From positions 1 to 64,000 of the forward strand of contig NZ_AQUZ01000018.1 of NCBI RefSeq assembly GCF_000372465.1: a DNA stretch of 64,000 nt, given 5' to 3'. This document shows, piece by piece, positions 1 through 10,150 of this stretch (position 1 is the first letter of the stretch; each line of letters opens with the position of its first letter). The notes below the pieces were generated by a model. That model had not been told where the DNA came from. It saw only the letters and a list, made by a program, of their open reading frames with translations, and did not search any database. A program made the position numbers and the translations under genes. The DNA is from Kribbella catacumbae DSM 19601. GTDB lineage: Bacteria > Actinomycetota > Actinomycetes > Propionibacteriales > Kribbellaceae.

Positions 1-1478
1 CCTTGGTCTCGACCCGCTGCCTGACCCAGTGCCTGTCCTTGGCCTTGCCCCGACGGCTGGCCTGGTGCTTGGCCCGGCGCCTGGCCCTCGCCTTGTGGCA
101 GACCCTGGCCCGGCGCCTGACCCTGGCCAGTGACCGGCGGGTGGACTGCAGTCGGTTGGGCTGGGTGAGTTGGAGCTACGGGCGGCTGCGCTTGAGCGGA
201 CGGCTCTGCAGCGGCAGGCGCAGTACCGGCGGCTGGGGTCGGGATGCCTGGGCTATAGCCAGCGCCGCCCGCGCTCGCAGTACCAGCGGGCGCAGTACCG
301 GCTGCGCCGGTGATGGTTAGGCGGCGTTCCATTCGGTCGAGGCGGGCTTGGATGCCGTTGGTGGAGTCGTCGGCGCCGGGGAGGAGGACCTTGGCGCAGA
401 TCAGTTCTAGTTGGAGGCGGGGTGCGGTTGCGCCGCGCATTTCCAGTAGGCCGGCCGCGACGATGTCTGCGGCGCGGGTGAGTTCGGCTGCGCCGATGCC
501 CGCCGCCTGGGTCTGCAGTCGCTCGCCCTGATCTTCGGCGGCCTCGATCAGGCCGGAGGCGACCGCGTTCGGTACGGCGGACAGGATCACCAGGTCGCGT
601 AGCCGGCGGAGCAGGTCCTCGGCGAAGCGCTTTGGGTCCTGCCCGGTCTCGATGACCTTCTCGATCGTCTCGAAGACGGCCTTGCTGTCGTGTGCCGCGA
701 ACCCGTCCACGCAGGCGTCGAGCAGCGAATCCGGAGTGAAGCCGAGCAGCTGCACGGCCAACCGATACGTCACGCCGTCGGTGTCGGCGCCACCGATCAG
801 CTGGTCGAGCACGCTCAGCGAGTCACGCACCGACCCGGCACCCGCGCGGACCACCAGCGGCAGCGCGGCCGGCTCGATCGTGACGCCCTCGGCCTCGCAA
901 AGGGTCGCCATGTAGTCGGCGAGCGCCTTCGGCGGGACCAGCCGGAAGGGGTAGTGATGCGTACGCGACCGGATCGTGCCGATCACCTTGTCGGGCTCGG
1001 TCGTCGCGAAGATGAACTTCAGGTGCGGCGGCGGCTCCTCGACCAGCTTCAGCAGGGCGTTGAAGCCCTGCGTGGTGACCATGTGCGCCTCGTCGATGAT
1101 GTAGATCTTGTAGCGGCTCTCGACCGGCGCGAAGAAGGCCCGCTCGCGCAGGTCGCGCGCGTCGTCGACACCACCGTGCGAGGCGGCGTCGATCTCGATC
1201 ACGTCGATGCTGCCGGGACCGCCGCGGGCCAGGTCGGTGCAGGACTTGCAGACCCCGCACGGCTCGGCGATCGGGCCCTTCTCGCAGTTGATCGCGCGTG
1301 CCAGGATCCGGGCGCTGGTGGTCTTGCCACAGCCGCGCGGACCGGAGAACAGATAGGCGTGGTTCACCCGGTTGTTGCTCAGCGCGTTCCGCAGCGGAAC
1401 GGTGACATGGTCCTGCCCGATCACCTCGGAGTAGTTCTCCGGGCGATACCGGCGGTACAACGCTAGGGGTGCTTCCAC
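1..1478 (-). CDS. dnaX: DNA polymerase III subunit gamma/tau, C-terminus beyond the window
   Basis: Clamp-loader ATPase of the replicative polymerase. From the GTG at 1478 the frame stays open to the window edge. A Walker A motif GPRGCGKTTSA lies near residue 45, a cysteine-rich zinc module (CxxC-type, after INCEKG) follows, and a Walker B/DEAH motif (IIDEAHM) lies near residue 128, the classical DnaX AAA+ order. The last 110 or so residues visible are a Gln/Ala/Pro/Gly-rich linker with repeated QAPGQ units, as expected between domain III and the tau-specific part. The GTG start is chosen because the family begins almost directly with the LYRRYRPE motif, which here follows the start. Family assignment is firm; the protein is truncated only by the window. 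Confidence 0.95.
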   Translation of the reverse strand, partial: MEAPLALYRRYRPENYSEVIGQDHVTVPLRNALSNNRVNHAYLFSGPRGCGKTTSARILARAINCEKGPIAEPCGVCKSCTDLARGGPGSIDVIEIDAASHGGVDDARDLRERAFFAPVESRYKIYIIDEAHMVTTQGFNALLKLVEEPPPHLKFIFATTEPDKVIGTIRSRTHHYPFRLVPPKALADYMATLCEAEGVTIEPAALPLVVRAGAGSVRDSLSVLDQLIGGADTDGVTYRLAVQLLGFTPDSLLDACVDGFAAHDSKAVFETIEKVIETGQDPKRFAEDLLRRLRDLVILSAVPNAVASGLIEAAEDQGERLQTQAAGIGAAELTRAADIVAAGLLEMRGATAPRLQLELICAKVLLPGADDSTNGIQARLDRMERRLTITGAAGTAPAGTASAGGAGYSPGIPTPAAGTAPAAAEPSAQAQPPVAPTHPAQPTAVHPPVTGQGQAPGQGLPQGEGQAPGQAPGQPSGQGQGQALGQAAGRDQ

Positions 1479-1555
1479 GACGGCAACCCTAGCGCCGAGC
1501 TCCGACAAATCCTCCCCACCGCCCTCCGACCAGCTCCGTAGCTGCACACGCCGAC

Positions 1556-1741
1556 TCAGTCGAACAGGGCTGACACGGCAGCCGGATCCCAGTAGTACGT
1601 CCGAAACTCCGTCACCAGACCGGCCCGGACCGCGTTCACCTGCACCAGCGAAGTCTCCAGCTCACGTCCGCCGGCTGCGACGTACTCGGCCTCCGCGGCG
1701 TAGAAGCGATCCAGGACGGCGACAGCGGAGTCATTCGGCAT
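1556..1741 (-). pseudogene. SnoaL/NTF2-like protein remnant with internal deletion
   Basis: This 61-codon frame joins an NTF2-fold beginning (DRFYAAEAEYVAAGG) directly to a typical NTF2-fold end (VTEFRTYYWDPAAV). SnoaL-like proteins are about 120-140 residues, so roughly the central half, including the ligand-pocket strands, is missing. I read it as an in-frame deletion remnant of a nuclear transport factor 2-like gene. It lies between rfbA and dnaX on the same strand. A genuinely short protein cannot be excluded, but a half-size cone fold would be unlikely to be stable. Confidence 0.5.
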
Positions 1742-1797
1742 TCAACGAAGGTAGGCCTGCGGCCGTCTCCGAAGCTGGCAGAAATCCGTCGCGAGGT

Positions 1798-2670
<873 letters not shown>

Positions 2671-2913
2671 CCACGCCACGATACCGACGGCACTACCCTT
2701 GCGCAGCGGCAGCGGTGAGGCGGACGAGTTCAGCGAAGTGGGTGTGCGCTGCGTCGTGACCGACGAGAGCCTGCCCTGGTTCGAACGGCACTGGACGATG
2801 CCGTTGGCAACGACCAGCCTCGCGGGACGGCGGAGTACGGGGAGTGGCTGCCGCAATCTGGCGGGACCTCCTGCCTGGCCGTGCTGGTGTTGGCCCGGGA
2901 GGAGGTGTCTTCG

Positions 2914-3975
2914 TCAGCCCGCGTCGGCGGGGACGATCGGTAGGCCGATCGAGCTGGCGGCCAGGGTCACGTTCACCTTGGCGGCCGGGTAGAGCGGGTT
3001 ACCGGCTGCGGCGGTCTCGCAGGCGTACCAGAGGTCGGTGCACTCGGTCGCCGCGATCACCACGCCGATCCGGTGACCGGCTTTGAACGCGTAGTCCTCC
3101 GGCGACAGCTTCCAGCGGAAGTCGTACGACGTACCGGGTACTACCGGCGTGACCCGCTCGCGGGATTCGCGGTGCTCGGTGTCCGCCCAGCCCTCGGCGA
3201 CGATCTCGTACTGCGCGGTGCGTACGTTCGGGCGCGACTTCGGGATACAGCCGGTGTCGACGGAATCGCCCCGCCCGATGCACTGCTCGCCGTCGGCGAG
3301 CAGGCCGGACTCACCCTTGTCTGCATCGTGGGCCAGGTGATCGCCCGGGCCGTAGTCGACCAGCAGTGCGGTCACAGCTTGCGCGGCGTGGTCGCCAGTC
3401 ACCCTGCCGGACGACGCCGTTGTGCCGCATGTAGTAGTCGTACCAGCTGCCGACTGCGGAGATCGGCACGATCGTCTTCAGGTTCGGCACATCCGTGGCC
3501 GCGACCGCGAGGGGAGTCGTGCCACGGTAGGAGCGGCCGACCATGCCGACCTTTCCGGTGCTCCAGTTCGCGGCAACCGCTTGACCGGCCTTGTTCACGG
3601 CCTGCGCGCGGCCGCCGATCCAGTCGACCACGGCTTTCGCACCGAGGGGCTCACCGCGACCGCCGGTGGTCAGGCAGCCTTCGGACGCGCGGGTTCCGGG
3701 GAGGTCCACCAGGACGACGGCGTACCCACGCGGCACGAAGTAGTCGGGGAACTTCGACGGGGTGCCGTCGTCCTCGAGGTCCTTGTAGTCGTCGTCGACG
3801 GCCGGCTCGAACATCCGCCTCCCGCTCTTCGCCGCCGCCTTCGGGCGAGCGAAGTACGGGCTGGTCGCCGTCTTGTAGTCGTATTCCGCTTGCGTGACCC
3901 GGGTGCCGTCACTCGTACCGGGCGCGTTGGCCTCAACAGCCTTGGTGACCCGCGTGCCGTCATCCCCTGCTCGGG
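2914..3975 (-). pseudogene. Xaa-Pro dipeptidyl-peptidase (PepX/CocE-type) pseudogene
   Basis: Two pieces of one alpha/beta-hydrolase gene remain in different frames. The upstream piece (about 3975-3385) has the propeptidase-like N-terminal half with the nucleophile motif GRSYRGT and the sequence SWYDYYMRHNGVV. The downstream piece (about 3402-2914) begins at TALLVDYGPGD and carries the C-terminal jelly-roll domain of the family. The catalytic Asp/His region that should lie between them, roughly 200-250 residues, is gone and the frames do not match across the scar near 3390. No start codon or signal peptide is recognisable at the 5' end. The enzyme cannot be functional. Confidence 0.75.
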
Positions 3976-3981
3976 CTCGTC

Positions 3982-4017
3982 TGAGTCCCTCGCGAGCTAG
4001 CCCGCGAGGGTGGCTCA
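3982..4017. terminator. Stem-loop between the peptidase pseudogene and the acyl-CoA ligase gene
   Basis: An inverted repeat CCCTCGCG/CGCGAGGG around a short loop, extended by TGAG/CTCA outer pairs. It sits directly after the ligase stop codon on the minus strand. There is no clear U-tract, as is common for actinobacterial terminators. Confidence 0.55.
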
Positions 4018-4026
4018 GGTGGAGGG

Positions 4027-5640
4027 TTAGCTGAGGTGGTAGTCGGCGAAGCGGGTTCTCAGGTCTTTCTTCGAGAACTTGCCAACGCTCGTCTTCGGTA
4101 CCTCTTCGATGAACTCAACCGCGTCGGGCAGCCACCACTTGGCCACCAACGGCTCCAGGTAGGCAAGGATCTCCTCCGACGTCGCGGCCTCGCCTTCCTG
4201 CAGTACTACGCACGCCAGCGGCCGCTCGTCCCACTTCGGGTGCGGCACCCCGATCACGGCCGCCTCCTTGATCGCGGGATGCGCCATCAGCAGGTTCTCC
4301 AGCTCGACGGAGCTGATCCACTCGCCACCGGACTTCACCAGGTCCTTCGTCCGGTCGACGAGTCGCACTGATCCGTACTGGTCGATCGCGGCGACATCGC
4401 CCGTCTTCATCCAGCCGTCCTCGGTGTTCAGCTCGACACCTTCGTCAGGCCGGTAGTACTCCGCCGCGATCCACGGCCCGCGCACCTGCAGCTCGCCCGT
4501 CGCCTCGTCATCCCACGGCAACGGCGTGATCGATCCGGGCTCGACGATCCGCACCTCGACACCAGGCAACGGCAATCCCTGCCGGGCCCGGAGCGTCGCC
4601 AGCTCTTCCTCGGGCCGGTCCTGGTCACGCAGCGGGACGTGCGCCGCGGTAGCCACCGGGCTGGTCTCGGTCATGCCCCACGCCTGCAGAATCGGCTTGC
4701 CCAACTTCTCCCGGAAGGCCTCGGACAGAGCCAACGGCACAGCCGAGCCCCCACACGGAATCCGCCGCAGCTTGGGCAGCTCCACCCCGTCCAGCAGCGG
4801 CAACAGGCCCTGCCAGATCGTCGGGACGCCCGCCGTCAGTGTGACCTCCTGCTCCTTCAGCAGCTTGAGAATGCCCTGTGGCGACATGTCCGGCCCGGGG
4901 AAGACCAGGCTCGCCCCGGCCATCGGTGACGCGTGCGCCAGACCCCACGCGTTGGCGTGGAACATCGGCACCACCGGCATCACCGTGTCGGTCTCGTGCA
5001 GCCCGATCCCGGCGTTGGTGAGCACCCCGATCGAGTGCAGCCAGGTCGATCGGTGCGAGTACACGACACCTTTGGGATTGCCCGTCGTCCCACTCGTGTA
5101 GCACATCGCGGCAGCCTGGTTCTCGTCCTCGACGTGGAACTCGACCGGCTCCGCGGCGGCGAGCAGCTCCTCGTAGTCGTGGAAGCGCGGATCATCCGGC
5201 ACCTCGACGCTCGGCGCACCGGCCGGCAGATCGTCCATCACCACGACGTGCCGGACCAGAGGCAGCCGGTCGAGCAATGGCAGGAACAGCCCGAGCAACG
5301 ACCTGTCGACGAAGACGACCTCGTCCTCGGCATGGTTCGCGATGTAGACGACTTGGTCAGGGAACAGCCTGATGTTGAGGGTATGCAGGACCCGCCCGGT
5401 GCACGGCGCCGCGAAGTACAGCTCGAGGTGGCGGCCGGAGTTCCACGCGAAGGTCCCGACCCGGCCGTCCGCGCTGATGCCCAGGGTGTCGAGCACACCG
5501 CCCAGCCGTCTGGTCCGCGCGGCCCATTCCGCGTACGTCGTCCTGGTGGGCGCTGGGCCGCCGGTGTAGACGGTCTTGTCCGGGAAGAACTCCTCAGCCC
5601 GGCGGAAGATCGTGTCCAAGGACAGCTGGTAGTCCTGCAT
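4027..5640 (-). CDS. Long-chain-fatty-acid--CoA ligase family protein (AMP-binding)
   Basis: Activates a carboxylic acid with ATP to an acyl-AMP and then an acyl-CoA. The AMP-binding P-loop YTSGTTGNPKGV is near residue 180. Further core motifs are GWMKTGDVAAID (A7/A8), RTKDLVKSGGEWIS and the C-terminal catalytic lysine motif in SVGKFSKKDLR. Length (537 residues) fits the medium/long-chain FadD family. I prefer the ATG at 5640 because AAGGGA lies 5 nt upstream; the ATG at 5652 has no ribosome site. The substrate is not predictable from sequence. The gene is divergent from the hydrolase at 5774. Confidence 0.9.
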   Translation of the reverse strand: MQDYQLSLDTIFRRAEEFFPDKTVYTGGPAPTRTTYAEWAARTRRLGGVLDTLGISADGRVGTFAWNSGRHLELYFAAPCTGRVLHTLNIRLFPDQVVYIANHAEDEVVFVDRSLLGLFLPLLDRLPLVRHVVVMDDLPAGAPSVEVPDDPRFHDYEELLAAAEPVEFHVEDENQAAAMCYTSGTTGNPKGVVYSHRSTWLHSIGVLTNAGIGLHETDTVMPVVPMFHANAWGLAHASPMAGASLVFPGPDMSPQGILKLLKEQEVTLTAGVPTIWQGLLPLLDGVELPKLRRIPCGGSAVPLALSEAFREKLGKPILQAWGMTETSPVATAAHVPLRDQDRPEEELATLRARQGLPLPGVEVRIVEPGSITPLPWDDEATGELQVRGPWIAAEYYRPDEGVELNTEDGWMKTGDVAAIDQYGSVRLVDRTKDLVKSGGEWISSVELENLLMAHPAIKEAAVIGVPHPKWDERPLACVVLQEGEAATSEEILAYLEPLVAKWWLPDAVEFIEEVPKTSVGKFSKKDLRTRFADYHLS

Positions 5641-5738
5641 GAGTCCCTTCATGCAGACACTGTGCCAGCACCGATGTCAGCTTGGCCATGACCGCACACC
5701 GACCCGCGAGTGCACTCAACATGAACCCACGCCATTAG

Positions 5739-5766
5739 TTGACACGACATACGTGTCGTGTAATCT
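5739..5766 (+). promoter_or_regulatory. Promoter with embedded palindromic operator for the hydrolase/MarR operon
   Basis: A consensus -35 TTGACA (5739-5744) and a -10 TAATCT (5761-5766) are separated by 16 bp. The spacer is almost entirely the palindrome CACGACA-TACG-TGTCGTG. RNA polymerase and a dimeric regulator could not bind together, so this is a repression site, most likely for the MarR protein encoded second in the operon. The start ATG is at 5774, about 8 nt from the -10, which implies a leaderless mRNA. Confidence 0.8.
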
Positions 5767-5773
5767 ATTGCCC

Positions 5774-6625
5774 ATGGAGATCAGCGGAGTAAGTGCCCTC
5801 AGCACCGGGAGCGTCCGGATCCGGCCCGAGCACGTCGGCCCGACGGACAAGAACATGTACGTCTGGCTCGCGACCTCGAAGAGCTGGACCCCGCCCAGGC
5901 CGATCAACGTCTACGTCGTGGAGCACCAGGACGGGCTCGTCCTGTTCGACACCGGTCAGGACCGCGCCTCCGTCACCGAGCCGGACTACTTCCCGGGCGG
6001 GCTGAACGGCGTCGTCTACGACCGGCTGGCGACCTTCGAGATCGCCCCCGACCAGACCCTGTCCCAGCTGCTCAAGACGAGCGGTCACGACATCCGCGAT
6101 GTCCACACGGCCGTGCTCTCGCATCTGCACCAGGACCACATCGGCGGCCTGGGCGAGCTCAGCAAGGCACGCATCGTCGTCGCCGCCGAGGAGTGGAAGT
6201 CGATGCGCCGGCCGCTTCCCGCCGCCCGTGGCTATCTGCGGCGCCACATCGAGCGCCCCGACCTGCGCTGGGACCACATCAACTTCGAGAGCATGTCCCC
6301 GATCGGTCCCTTCGACCAGGGACACGACCTGTTCGGCGACGACAGTCTCGTACTGCTACCGACCCCCGGCCACACACCAGGCTCCCTGTCGATGCTGGTA
6401 CGCCGCCCCGGCCGCGCACCGCTCTTGATGGTCGGAGACCTCACGTACGACGCGGAGCTGCTGGCAGCCGGCGAGATCCCCGGAGTCGGCAAGAAGCAGG
6501 AGCTGCACCGCGCAGTCGACATGGTCAACCAGCTACGCGACCTGTACCCCGACCTGGTCGTGCTGGCCGCCCATGACCCCGCCGCAGCCCTCGCCTTGCA
6601 GCAGCAGGAGGCTGTCGCTTCATGA
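5774..6625 (+). CDS. MBL-fold metallohydrolase, N-acyl-homoserine-lactonase-like
   Basis: A 283-residue metallo-beta-lactamase-fold hydrolase. It has the dinuclear zinc motif SHLHQDHIGG (HxHxDH), a later histidine in PTPGHTPGSLS, the bridging aspartate in MVGDLTYDA and a C-terminal histidine in LAAHDP, the complete AHL-lactonase/AttM-like set. Substrate is inferred only as lactone or ester. The ATG at 5774 has no ribosome-binding site and fits the leaderless promoter just upstream. The stop overlaps the start of the MarR gene (ATGA), so the two are co-translated and the enzyme is probably induced by a ligand of that regulator. Confidence 0.88.
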   Translation: MEISGVSALSTGSVRIRPEHVGPTDKNMYVWLATSKSWTPPRPINVYVVEHQDGLVLFDTGQDRASVTEPDYFPGGLNGVVYDRLATFEIAPDQTLSQLLKTSGHDIRDVHTAVLSHLHQDHIGGLGELSKARIVVAAEEWKSMRRPLPAARGYLRRHIERPDLRWDHINFESMSPIGPFDQGHDLFGDDSLVLLPTPGHTPGSLSMLVRRPGRAPLLMVGDLTYDAELLAAGEIPGVGKKQELHRAVDMVNQLRDLYPDLVVLAAHDPAAALALQQQEAVAS

Positions 6626-7086
6626 AGGCTGCAGAAGAGCTCCGGTACTTGATCCTGGCCATCCAGCGGGAGGGCAATCGGCTACTGGCCGCAGAGCTCC
6701 GGCCGTTGGGAGTGACACCGTCGCAGGGCGAGGTACTGCGAGTACTGCGCGACCACGGGCCCCTCACCCTGAGCGCACTCGGCGGGTTGCTCGTCTGTGA
6801 GACCGGCAACAGCCCCAGTCGCTTGGTGGATCGCCTGGTCGCACAGGGCCTGGTGCAGCGCGACACGGACCCCGACGACCGCCGGTACCTCGCGCTGAGC
6901 CTCACCCCCGAGGGCAAGGCGCTCAGCAAGCGCATCGCCGCCGTTGAAGAGAAGCTGCACGACACGATCGCCCAACTCGTCACTGGACAGCCAGTGGCCC
7001 AGACCATCACCACCCTGCGCACGCTGGCCGACGCCTTCCCTGCTGGCAAGGCCCTGGCCCGGCGACGCGCTGCCGAGAAGGAGTGA
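6622..7086 (+). CDS. MarR-family transcriptional regulator
   Basis: A 154-residue winged-helix regulator. The sequence has the MarR arrangement: LGVTPSQGEVLRVL, then the recognition helix region NSPSRLVDRLVAQGLV, then the wing DPDDRRYLALSLTPEG. Its ATG overlaps the stop of the upstream hydrolase, and it is followed 6 nt later by a START-like protein gene. The palindrome in the operon promoter (5743-5760) is the obvious site for autorepression, an inference from position. Confidence 0.9.
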   Translation: MKAAEELRYLILAIQREGNRLLAAELRPLGVTPSQGEVLRVLRDHGPLTLSALGGLLVCETGNSPSRLVDRLVAQGLVQRDTDPDDRRYLALSLTPEGKALSKRIAAVEEKLHDTIAQLVTGQPVAQTITTLRTLADAFPAGKALARRRAAEKE

Positions 7087-7092
7087 AGCCCC

Positions 7093-7458
7093 ATGGAACA
7101 AGCAACTCTGCAGATCAACGGCTCGCCCGCCAAAGCCTTACTAACCCCGCTGGACCTGCCGTCGTGGAACGAGGCGTTCCTCAGCATCGACGGCCCCAAG
7201 ACCCCAGTAGTCGGCCAGCGCTACCGGCTGCGCGTGCGCCCCGGCCTGAACGGCTGGCTCGAGTACACGGCAATCTCCCCGACACGGATCGACATCACCT
7301 GGCAGGTCCCGGGCTTCCACGAGGACGGCGTCTGGCTCATCGACCAAGGCCTGGTCACGCACTCCTTCGAGCACAAAGGCGCACTGGCCGCAGTACTGCG
7401 TTCTGCCTACCGCGGGATCGCCGCCGTACGGCTAGAGCGGCTAGCGGCTGTTTCGTAG
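7093..7458 (+). CDS. SRPBCC-family (START-like) small protein
   Basis: A 121-residue protein with the START/Bet v1-like pattern: PLDLPSWNEAFLSI near the start, a central strand region GLNGWLEYTAISPTRIDITWQV, and a C-terminal helix KGALAAVLRSAYRGIAAVRLERL. Such proteins bind hydrophobic ligands or help modify them; none can be named. It is third in the hydrolase/MarR operon, 6 nt after the MarR stop, so it may act in the same pathway. Its 3' end overlaps the convergent response regulator by 18 bp. Confidence 0.7.
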   Translation: MEQATLQINGSPAKALLTPLDLPSWNEAFLSIDGPKTPVVGQRYRLRVRPGLNGWLEYTAISPTRIDITWQVPGFHEDGVWLIDQGLVTHSFEHKGALAAVLRSAYRGIAAVRLERLAAVS

Positions 7459-8079
7459 GTAAGTAAGGACGGCATGCACTCGGCGATGCGTCGCTGACGA
7501 CTCGTCGAGGGACAGCTTCTGGAAGATCGAGCGCAGGTGGCTCTCGACCGTACGGTCGGCGACAAAGAGCCGGCCCGCGATTGCGGCGTTCGAGTAGCCC
7601 TCGGCAACCAATCCGAGCACCTCCAATTCCCTTGGCGACAAAGGTTCCAGCTCCGAGCGACGGGGAGCGAGCAGCGCCGAGACAACCGCGGGGTCAAGCG
7701 CAGAACCGCCCGCCGCGACCCGTTCGAGCGCGTCCAGGAAGTCCTCGACCCGGAGTACGCGATCCTTGAGCAGGTAACCGAACGCGCCGGTGGAGACGAG
7801 CTGGACGGAGTAGCGAGTCTCCAGATGCTGTGACAGCAGCAGGATCGGCTGGTTCGGGCGGCGTAGCCGAATCTCCCGAGCCGCGTCGGCGCCGTCGTCG
7901 GTCATCGTCGGCGGCATCCGTACGTCGATCACGGCAACCGCCGGCTCGTGCTCGACGACCGCCTCCACCAGACCTTCCGCGCTGGCCAGCGACGCTACGA
8001 TCGTGTGGCCGGCCGTGACCAAGAGCCCGGCAAGCCCCTCCCGGAACAACGCGGAGTCCTCCGCGATCAGGACGCGCAC
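7441..8079 (-). CDS. LuxR/NarL-family response regulator
   Basis: A receiver domain with acidic pocket residues in LIAEDSAL and the predicted phospho-acceptor Asp52 in VIDVRMPP is followed by a LuxR helix-turn-helix (LSPRELEVLGLVAEGY, then TVESHLRSIFQKL) at about 148-190. The start is GTG at 8079, overlapping the 3' end of the histidine kinase gene by 13 bp, so the two form a translationally coupled two-component pair. The targets are unknown; the divergent small membrane gene at 9840 is a candidate. Confidence 0.93.
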   Translation of the reverse strand: MRVLIAEDSALFREGLAGLLVTAGHTIVASLASAEGLVEAVVEHEPAVAVIDVRMPPTMTDDGADAAREIRLRRPNQPILLLSQHLETRYSVQLVSTGAFGYLLKDRVLRVEDFLDALERVAAGGSALDPAVVSALLAPRRSELEPLSPRELEVLGLVAEGYSNAAIAGRLFVADRTVESHLRSIFQKLSLDESSATHRRVHAVLTYLRNSR

Positions 8080-9731
8080 GGCAGCACCGCCTCGATCGTC
8101 GTACCGCCGGCCGCTCCACAGGTCACGGTGAGCCGCCCGCCAACTGAGCCGACGCGGTCACGGAGCGCAGTCAGGCCGGTATCGGCCGGGACGCCGCCGA
8201 TCCCGTCGTCTCGCACGGCCACCCGCAAGCCGTCGTCGTGGCGTTCGACGTTGATGCCGATGCGGGAGGCACGCGCGTGTTTGAGGATGTTGGCCATCGC
8301 CTCCACGACCACGAAGTACGCGGTCACCGTGACGACCTCCGAGCTCGCCGTCTCCTCGACCTCGAAGTCGACCGGCAGCGGGCACTCTGCCCCGAGCCGA
8401 GCCAGGGCCGCGGGCAGACCGTCATCCAGACTCGCAGGCCGTACGCCGTGCGCCAACCGGCGAAGCTCGCCAACCGTCGTCTCGAGTCGCTCGACAGCCA
8501 GCTCGAGATCGCCGGAGACCGGGTCATCCATCCCCAGCTTGTACTGCGCGGCGCGCAACTGCATGCCGATGGCAACGAGTTGCTGCTGCGCGCCGTCGTG
8601 CAGATCCCGTTCCAGCCGTTGTCGTTCGTCGATGGTTGCCGACACCAACCGACGGCGACTCTCGGCAACGTCGGTCAGTGCGCGGCGCAGCCCGATCCGG
8701 AGCCGGCTGACCTCGATCGGCAACCGGGCAGCGGACGCGGCCAGCTTCACCCGGCGCAGGCGGCGCATCGATCCCGGGTTGACCAGGATGATCCCGATGT
8801 CCGCGTTCGCCGTCCGCAGCGGCACCTGGATCCGCTCCGGCGACGGCGTCCGGGCGGCGCCGGTCAGATCGACAAGGCCTGTTCCGGCTGGGTCCGACAG
8901 CAACAGAGTCAGCTCGGGATCGCGGGTGGCGGTACGGAGTACGGTCTCGATCTCTTCGGGCTCGGCCGAGCCGTCGCGGACCTGCTCGACGAAGGACTCG
9001 ATCTGCTCGATCAGCACCGTCCGGTCCCGGTCGAGGACCCGGCCGACCGCGTAATGAACCCTTCTGTGCAAGGGGAAAACGACCAGCGCGACCAAGAACA
9101 CCGAACCGGTCAGGCCGATCACGGAGTCCCGGCCGGCCAGGTAGCCGGTCAGCACGACTCCACTCGTGAGCAGCGCCGCGGCGATCAGCGTGGTCAGGAA
9201 CCAGGCAACGGAGTCGCTCAGAATCCGGTCGATCTCGAACAGGTCGTGGCGCAGCACGGCGATCGCAACGGCGGCTGGGACGAGGACGAGAATCCCGAGC
9301 AGGAAGCCAAAGTACGCCTCCGGGCCGACTAGTTCGAAGGAGGTGACGATCCAGCTCGCCACCATCAGAACCACCACGATCCCCGTGGCCAGGATCAGCC
9401 AGCGCAACTGTTGCTGCGTACGCTCGCCACCGCGGCGATAGCGCAGTACGACACTGGCGCCGCAGGCAACGACCACCGCCAGCAGCAGGCCAAGCGCACT
9501 GATCATCAGCGGCATCCAGATGGGCTGCGGCACGAGTACAGGCGTCGTGAAGTAGCGGGGAACCGCATAGTCCATGGTCATCACTACACCCACCACTAGC
9601 GCCGACACTGGCACGCCTACCGCCACTAGCTTCCAGCGGCGGCCCGGGAGCAGTCCGTCGGGAAAGACCAGCAGCAGCGCCAGGAACCCAGTCAGCTGCC
9701 AGGGCCACGCCACCACACCCAGTGCGGCCAT
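8067..9731 (-). CDS. Sensor histidine kinase, HisKA_3/NarX type
   Basis: A membrane kinase with several N-terminal transmembrane segments (first clear one WPWQLTGFLALLLVFPDG), a linker, the HisKA_3 phospho-acceptor motif ERQRLERDLHDGAQQQLV (His in DLHDG) and an HATPase module ending DDGIGG and GGRLTVTCG. From ATG 9731 the product is 554 residues. Homologues I know of usually carry extra N-terminal membrane helices before the FPDG motif, so this copy may start short; upstream in-frame codons toward 9840 look non-coding. It pairs with the overlapping response regulator. Confidence 0.88.
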   Translation of the reverse strand: MAALGVVAWPWQLTGFLALLLVFPDGLLPGRRWKLVAVGVPVSALVVGVVMTMDYAVPRYFTTPVLVPQPIWMPLMISALGLLLAVVVACGASVVLRYRRGGERTQQQLRWLILATGIVVVLMVASWIVTSFELVGPEAYFGFLLGILVLVPAAVAIAVLRHDLFEIDRILSDSVAWFLTTLIAAALLTSGVVLTGYLAGRDSVIGLTGSVFLVALVVFPLHRRVHYAVGRVLDRDRTVLIEQIESFVEQVRDGSAEPEEIETVLRTATRDPELTLLLSDPAGTGLVDLTGAARTPSPERIQVPLRTANADIGIILVNPGSMRRLRRVKLAASAARLPIEVSRLRIGLRRALTDVAESRRRLVSATIDERQRLERDLHDGAQQQLVAIGMQLRAAQYKLGMDDPVSGDLELAVERLETTVGELRRLAHGVRPASLDDGLPAALARLGAECPLPVDFEVEETASSEVVTVTAYFVVVEAMANILKHARASRIGINVERHDDGLRVAVRDDGIGGVPADTGLTALRDRVGSVGGRLTVTCGAAGGTTIEAVLPCAS

Positions 9732-9839
9732 CAGATCCGACCGCGGCCAAGGTGCCCGCTGAATCAGCGCAGGCCTCGATGCAAGCCAGGGGTGCGACGG
9801 GCGACCTTGGAGTCTCAACCAGCTTCGGGAGGGATCACC

Positions 9840-10148
9840 ATGATCGCCATTCTCACTGTCCTCGTCGCGCTGCCCCTCGGGCTCCTCGTCCGCAATCGGC
9901 TGGCCGCCTATCTGACGTACGCGATCCTGTTCGCGCAGGTCTTCACCTTCCAGACCGCCAACCTGGTGATGGAGTGGGCCAAGGGCTCCACAGAAGCCTT
10001 CCCCGCGGATCCGGACCTGTCCGGCTCGTTGGGCTACCTGGCCTTCACCAGCACGATCTACGCAGTCGGCTTCGGCCTGATCACGCTCGGCCACTGGCTC
10101 CGCAACCGCCGGCGCACGCGGATGGACGCAGTACTGCTCGACAACTGA
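9840..10148 (+). CDS. Small membrane protein of unknown function
   Basis: A 102-residue protein with three predicted hydrophobic helices: ILTVLVALPLGLLV, LTYAILFAQVFTF and GYLAFTSTIYAVGFGLI. It ends in an Arg-rich cytosolic tail (RNRRRTRMD). A good ribosome site GGGAGG is 7 nt before the ATG. It is divergent from the histidine kinase with a 108-bp spacer. I do not recognise the family. Position suggests it could be controlled by the adjacent two-component system. Confidence 0.75.
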   Translation: MIAILTVLVALPLGLLVRNRLAAYLTYAILFAQVFTFQTANLVMEWAKGSTEAFPADPDLSGSLGYLAFTSTIYAVGFGLITLGHWLRNRRRTRMDAVLLDN

Positions 10149-10150
10149 GG

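Noticed and set aside
690..1466. Long plus-strand open frame opposite dnaX
   Set aside because: Pure antisense shadow of the DnaX ATPase domain; composition typical of the GC-rich third-position mirror.
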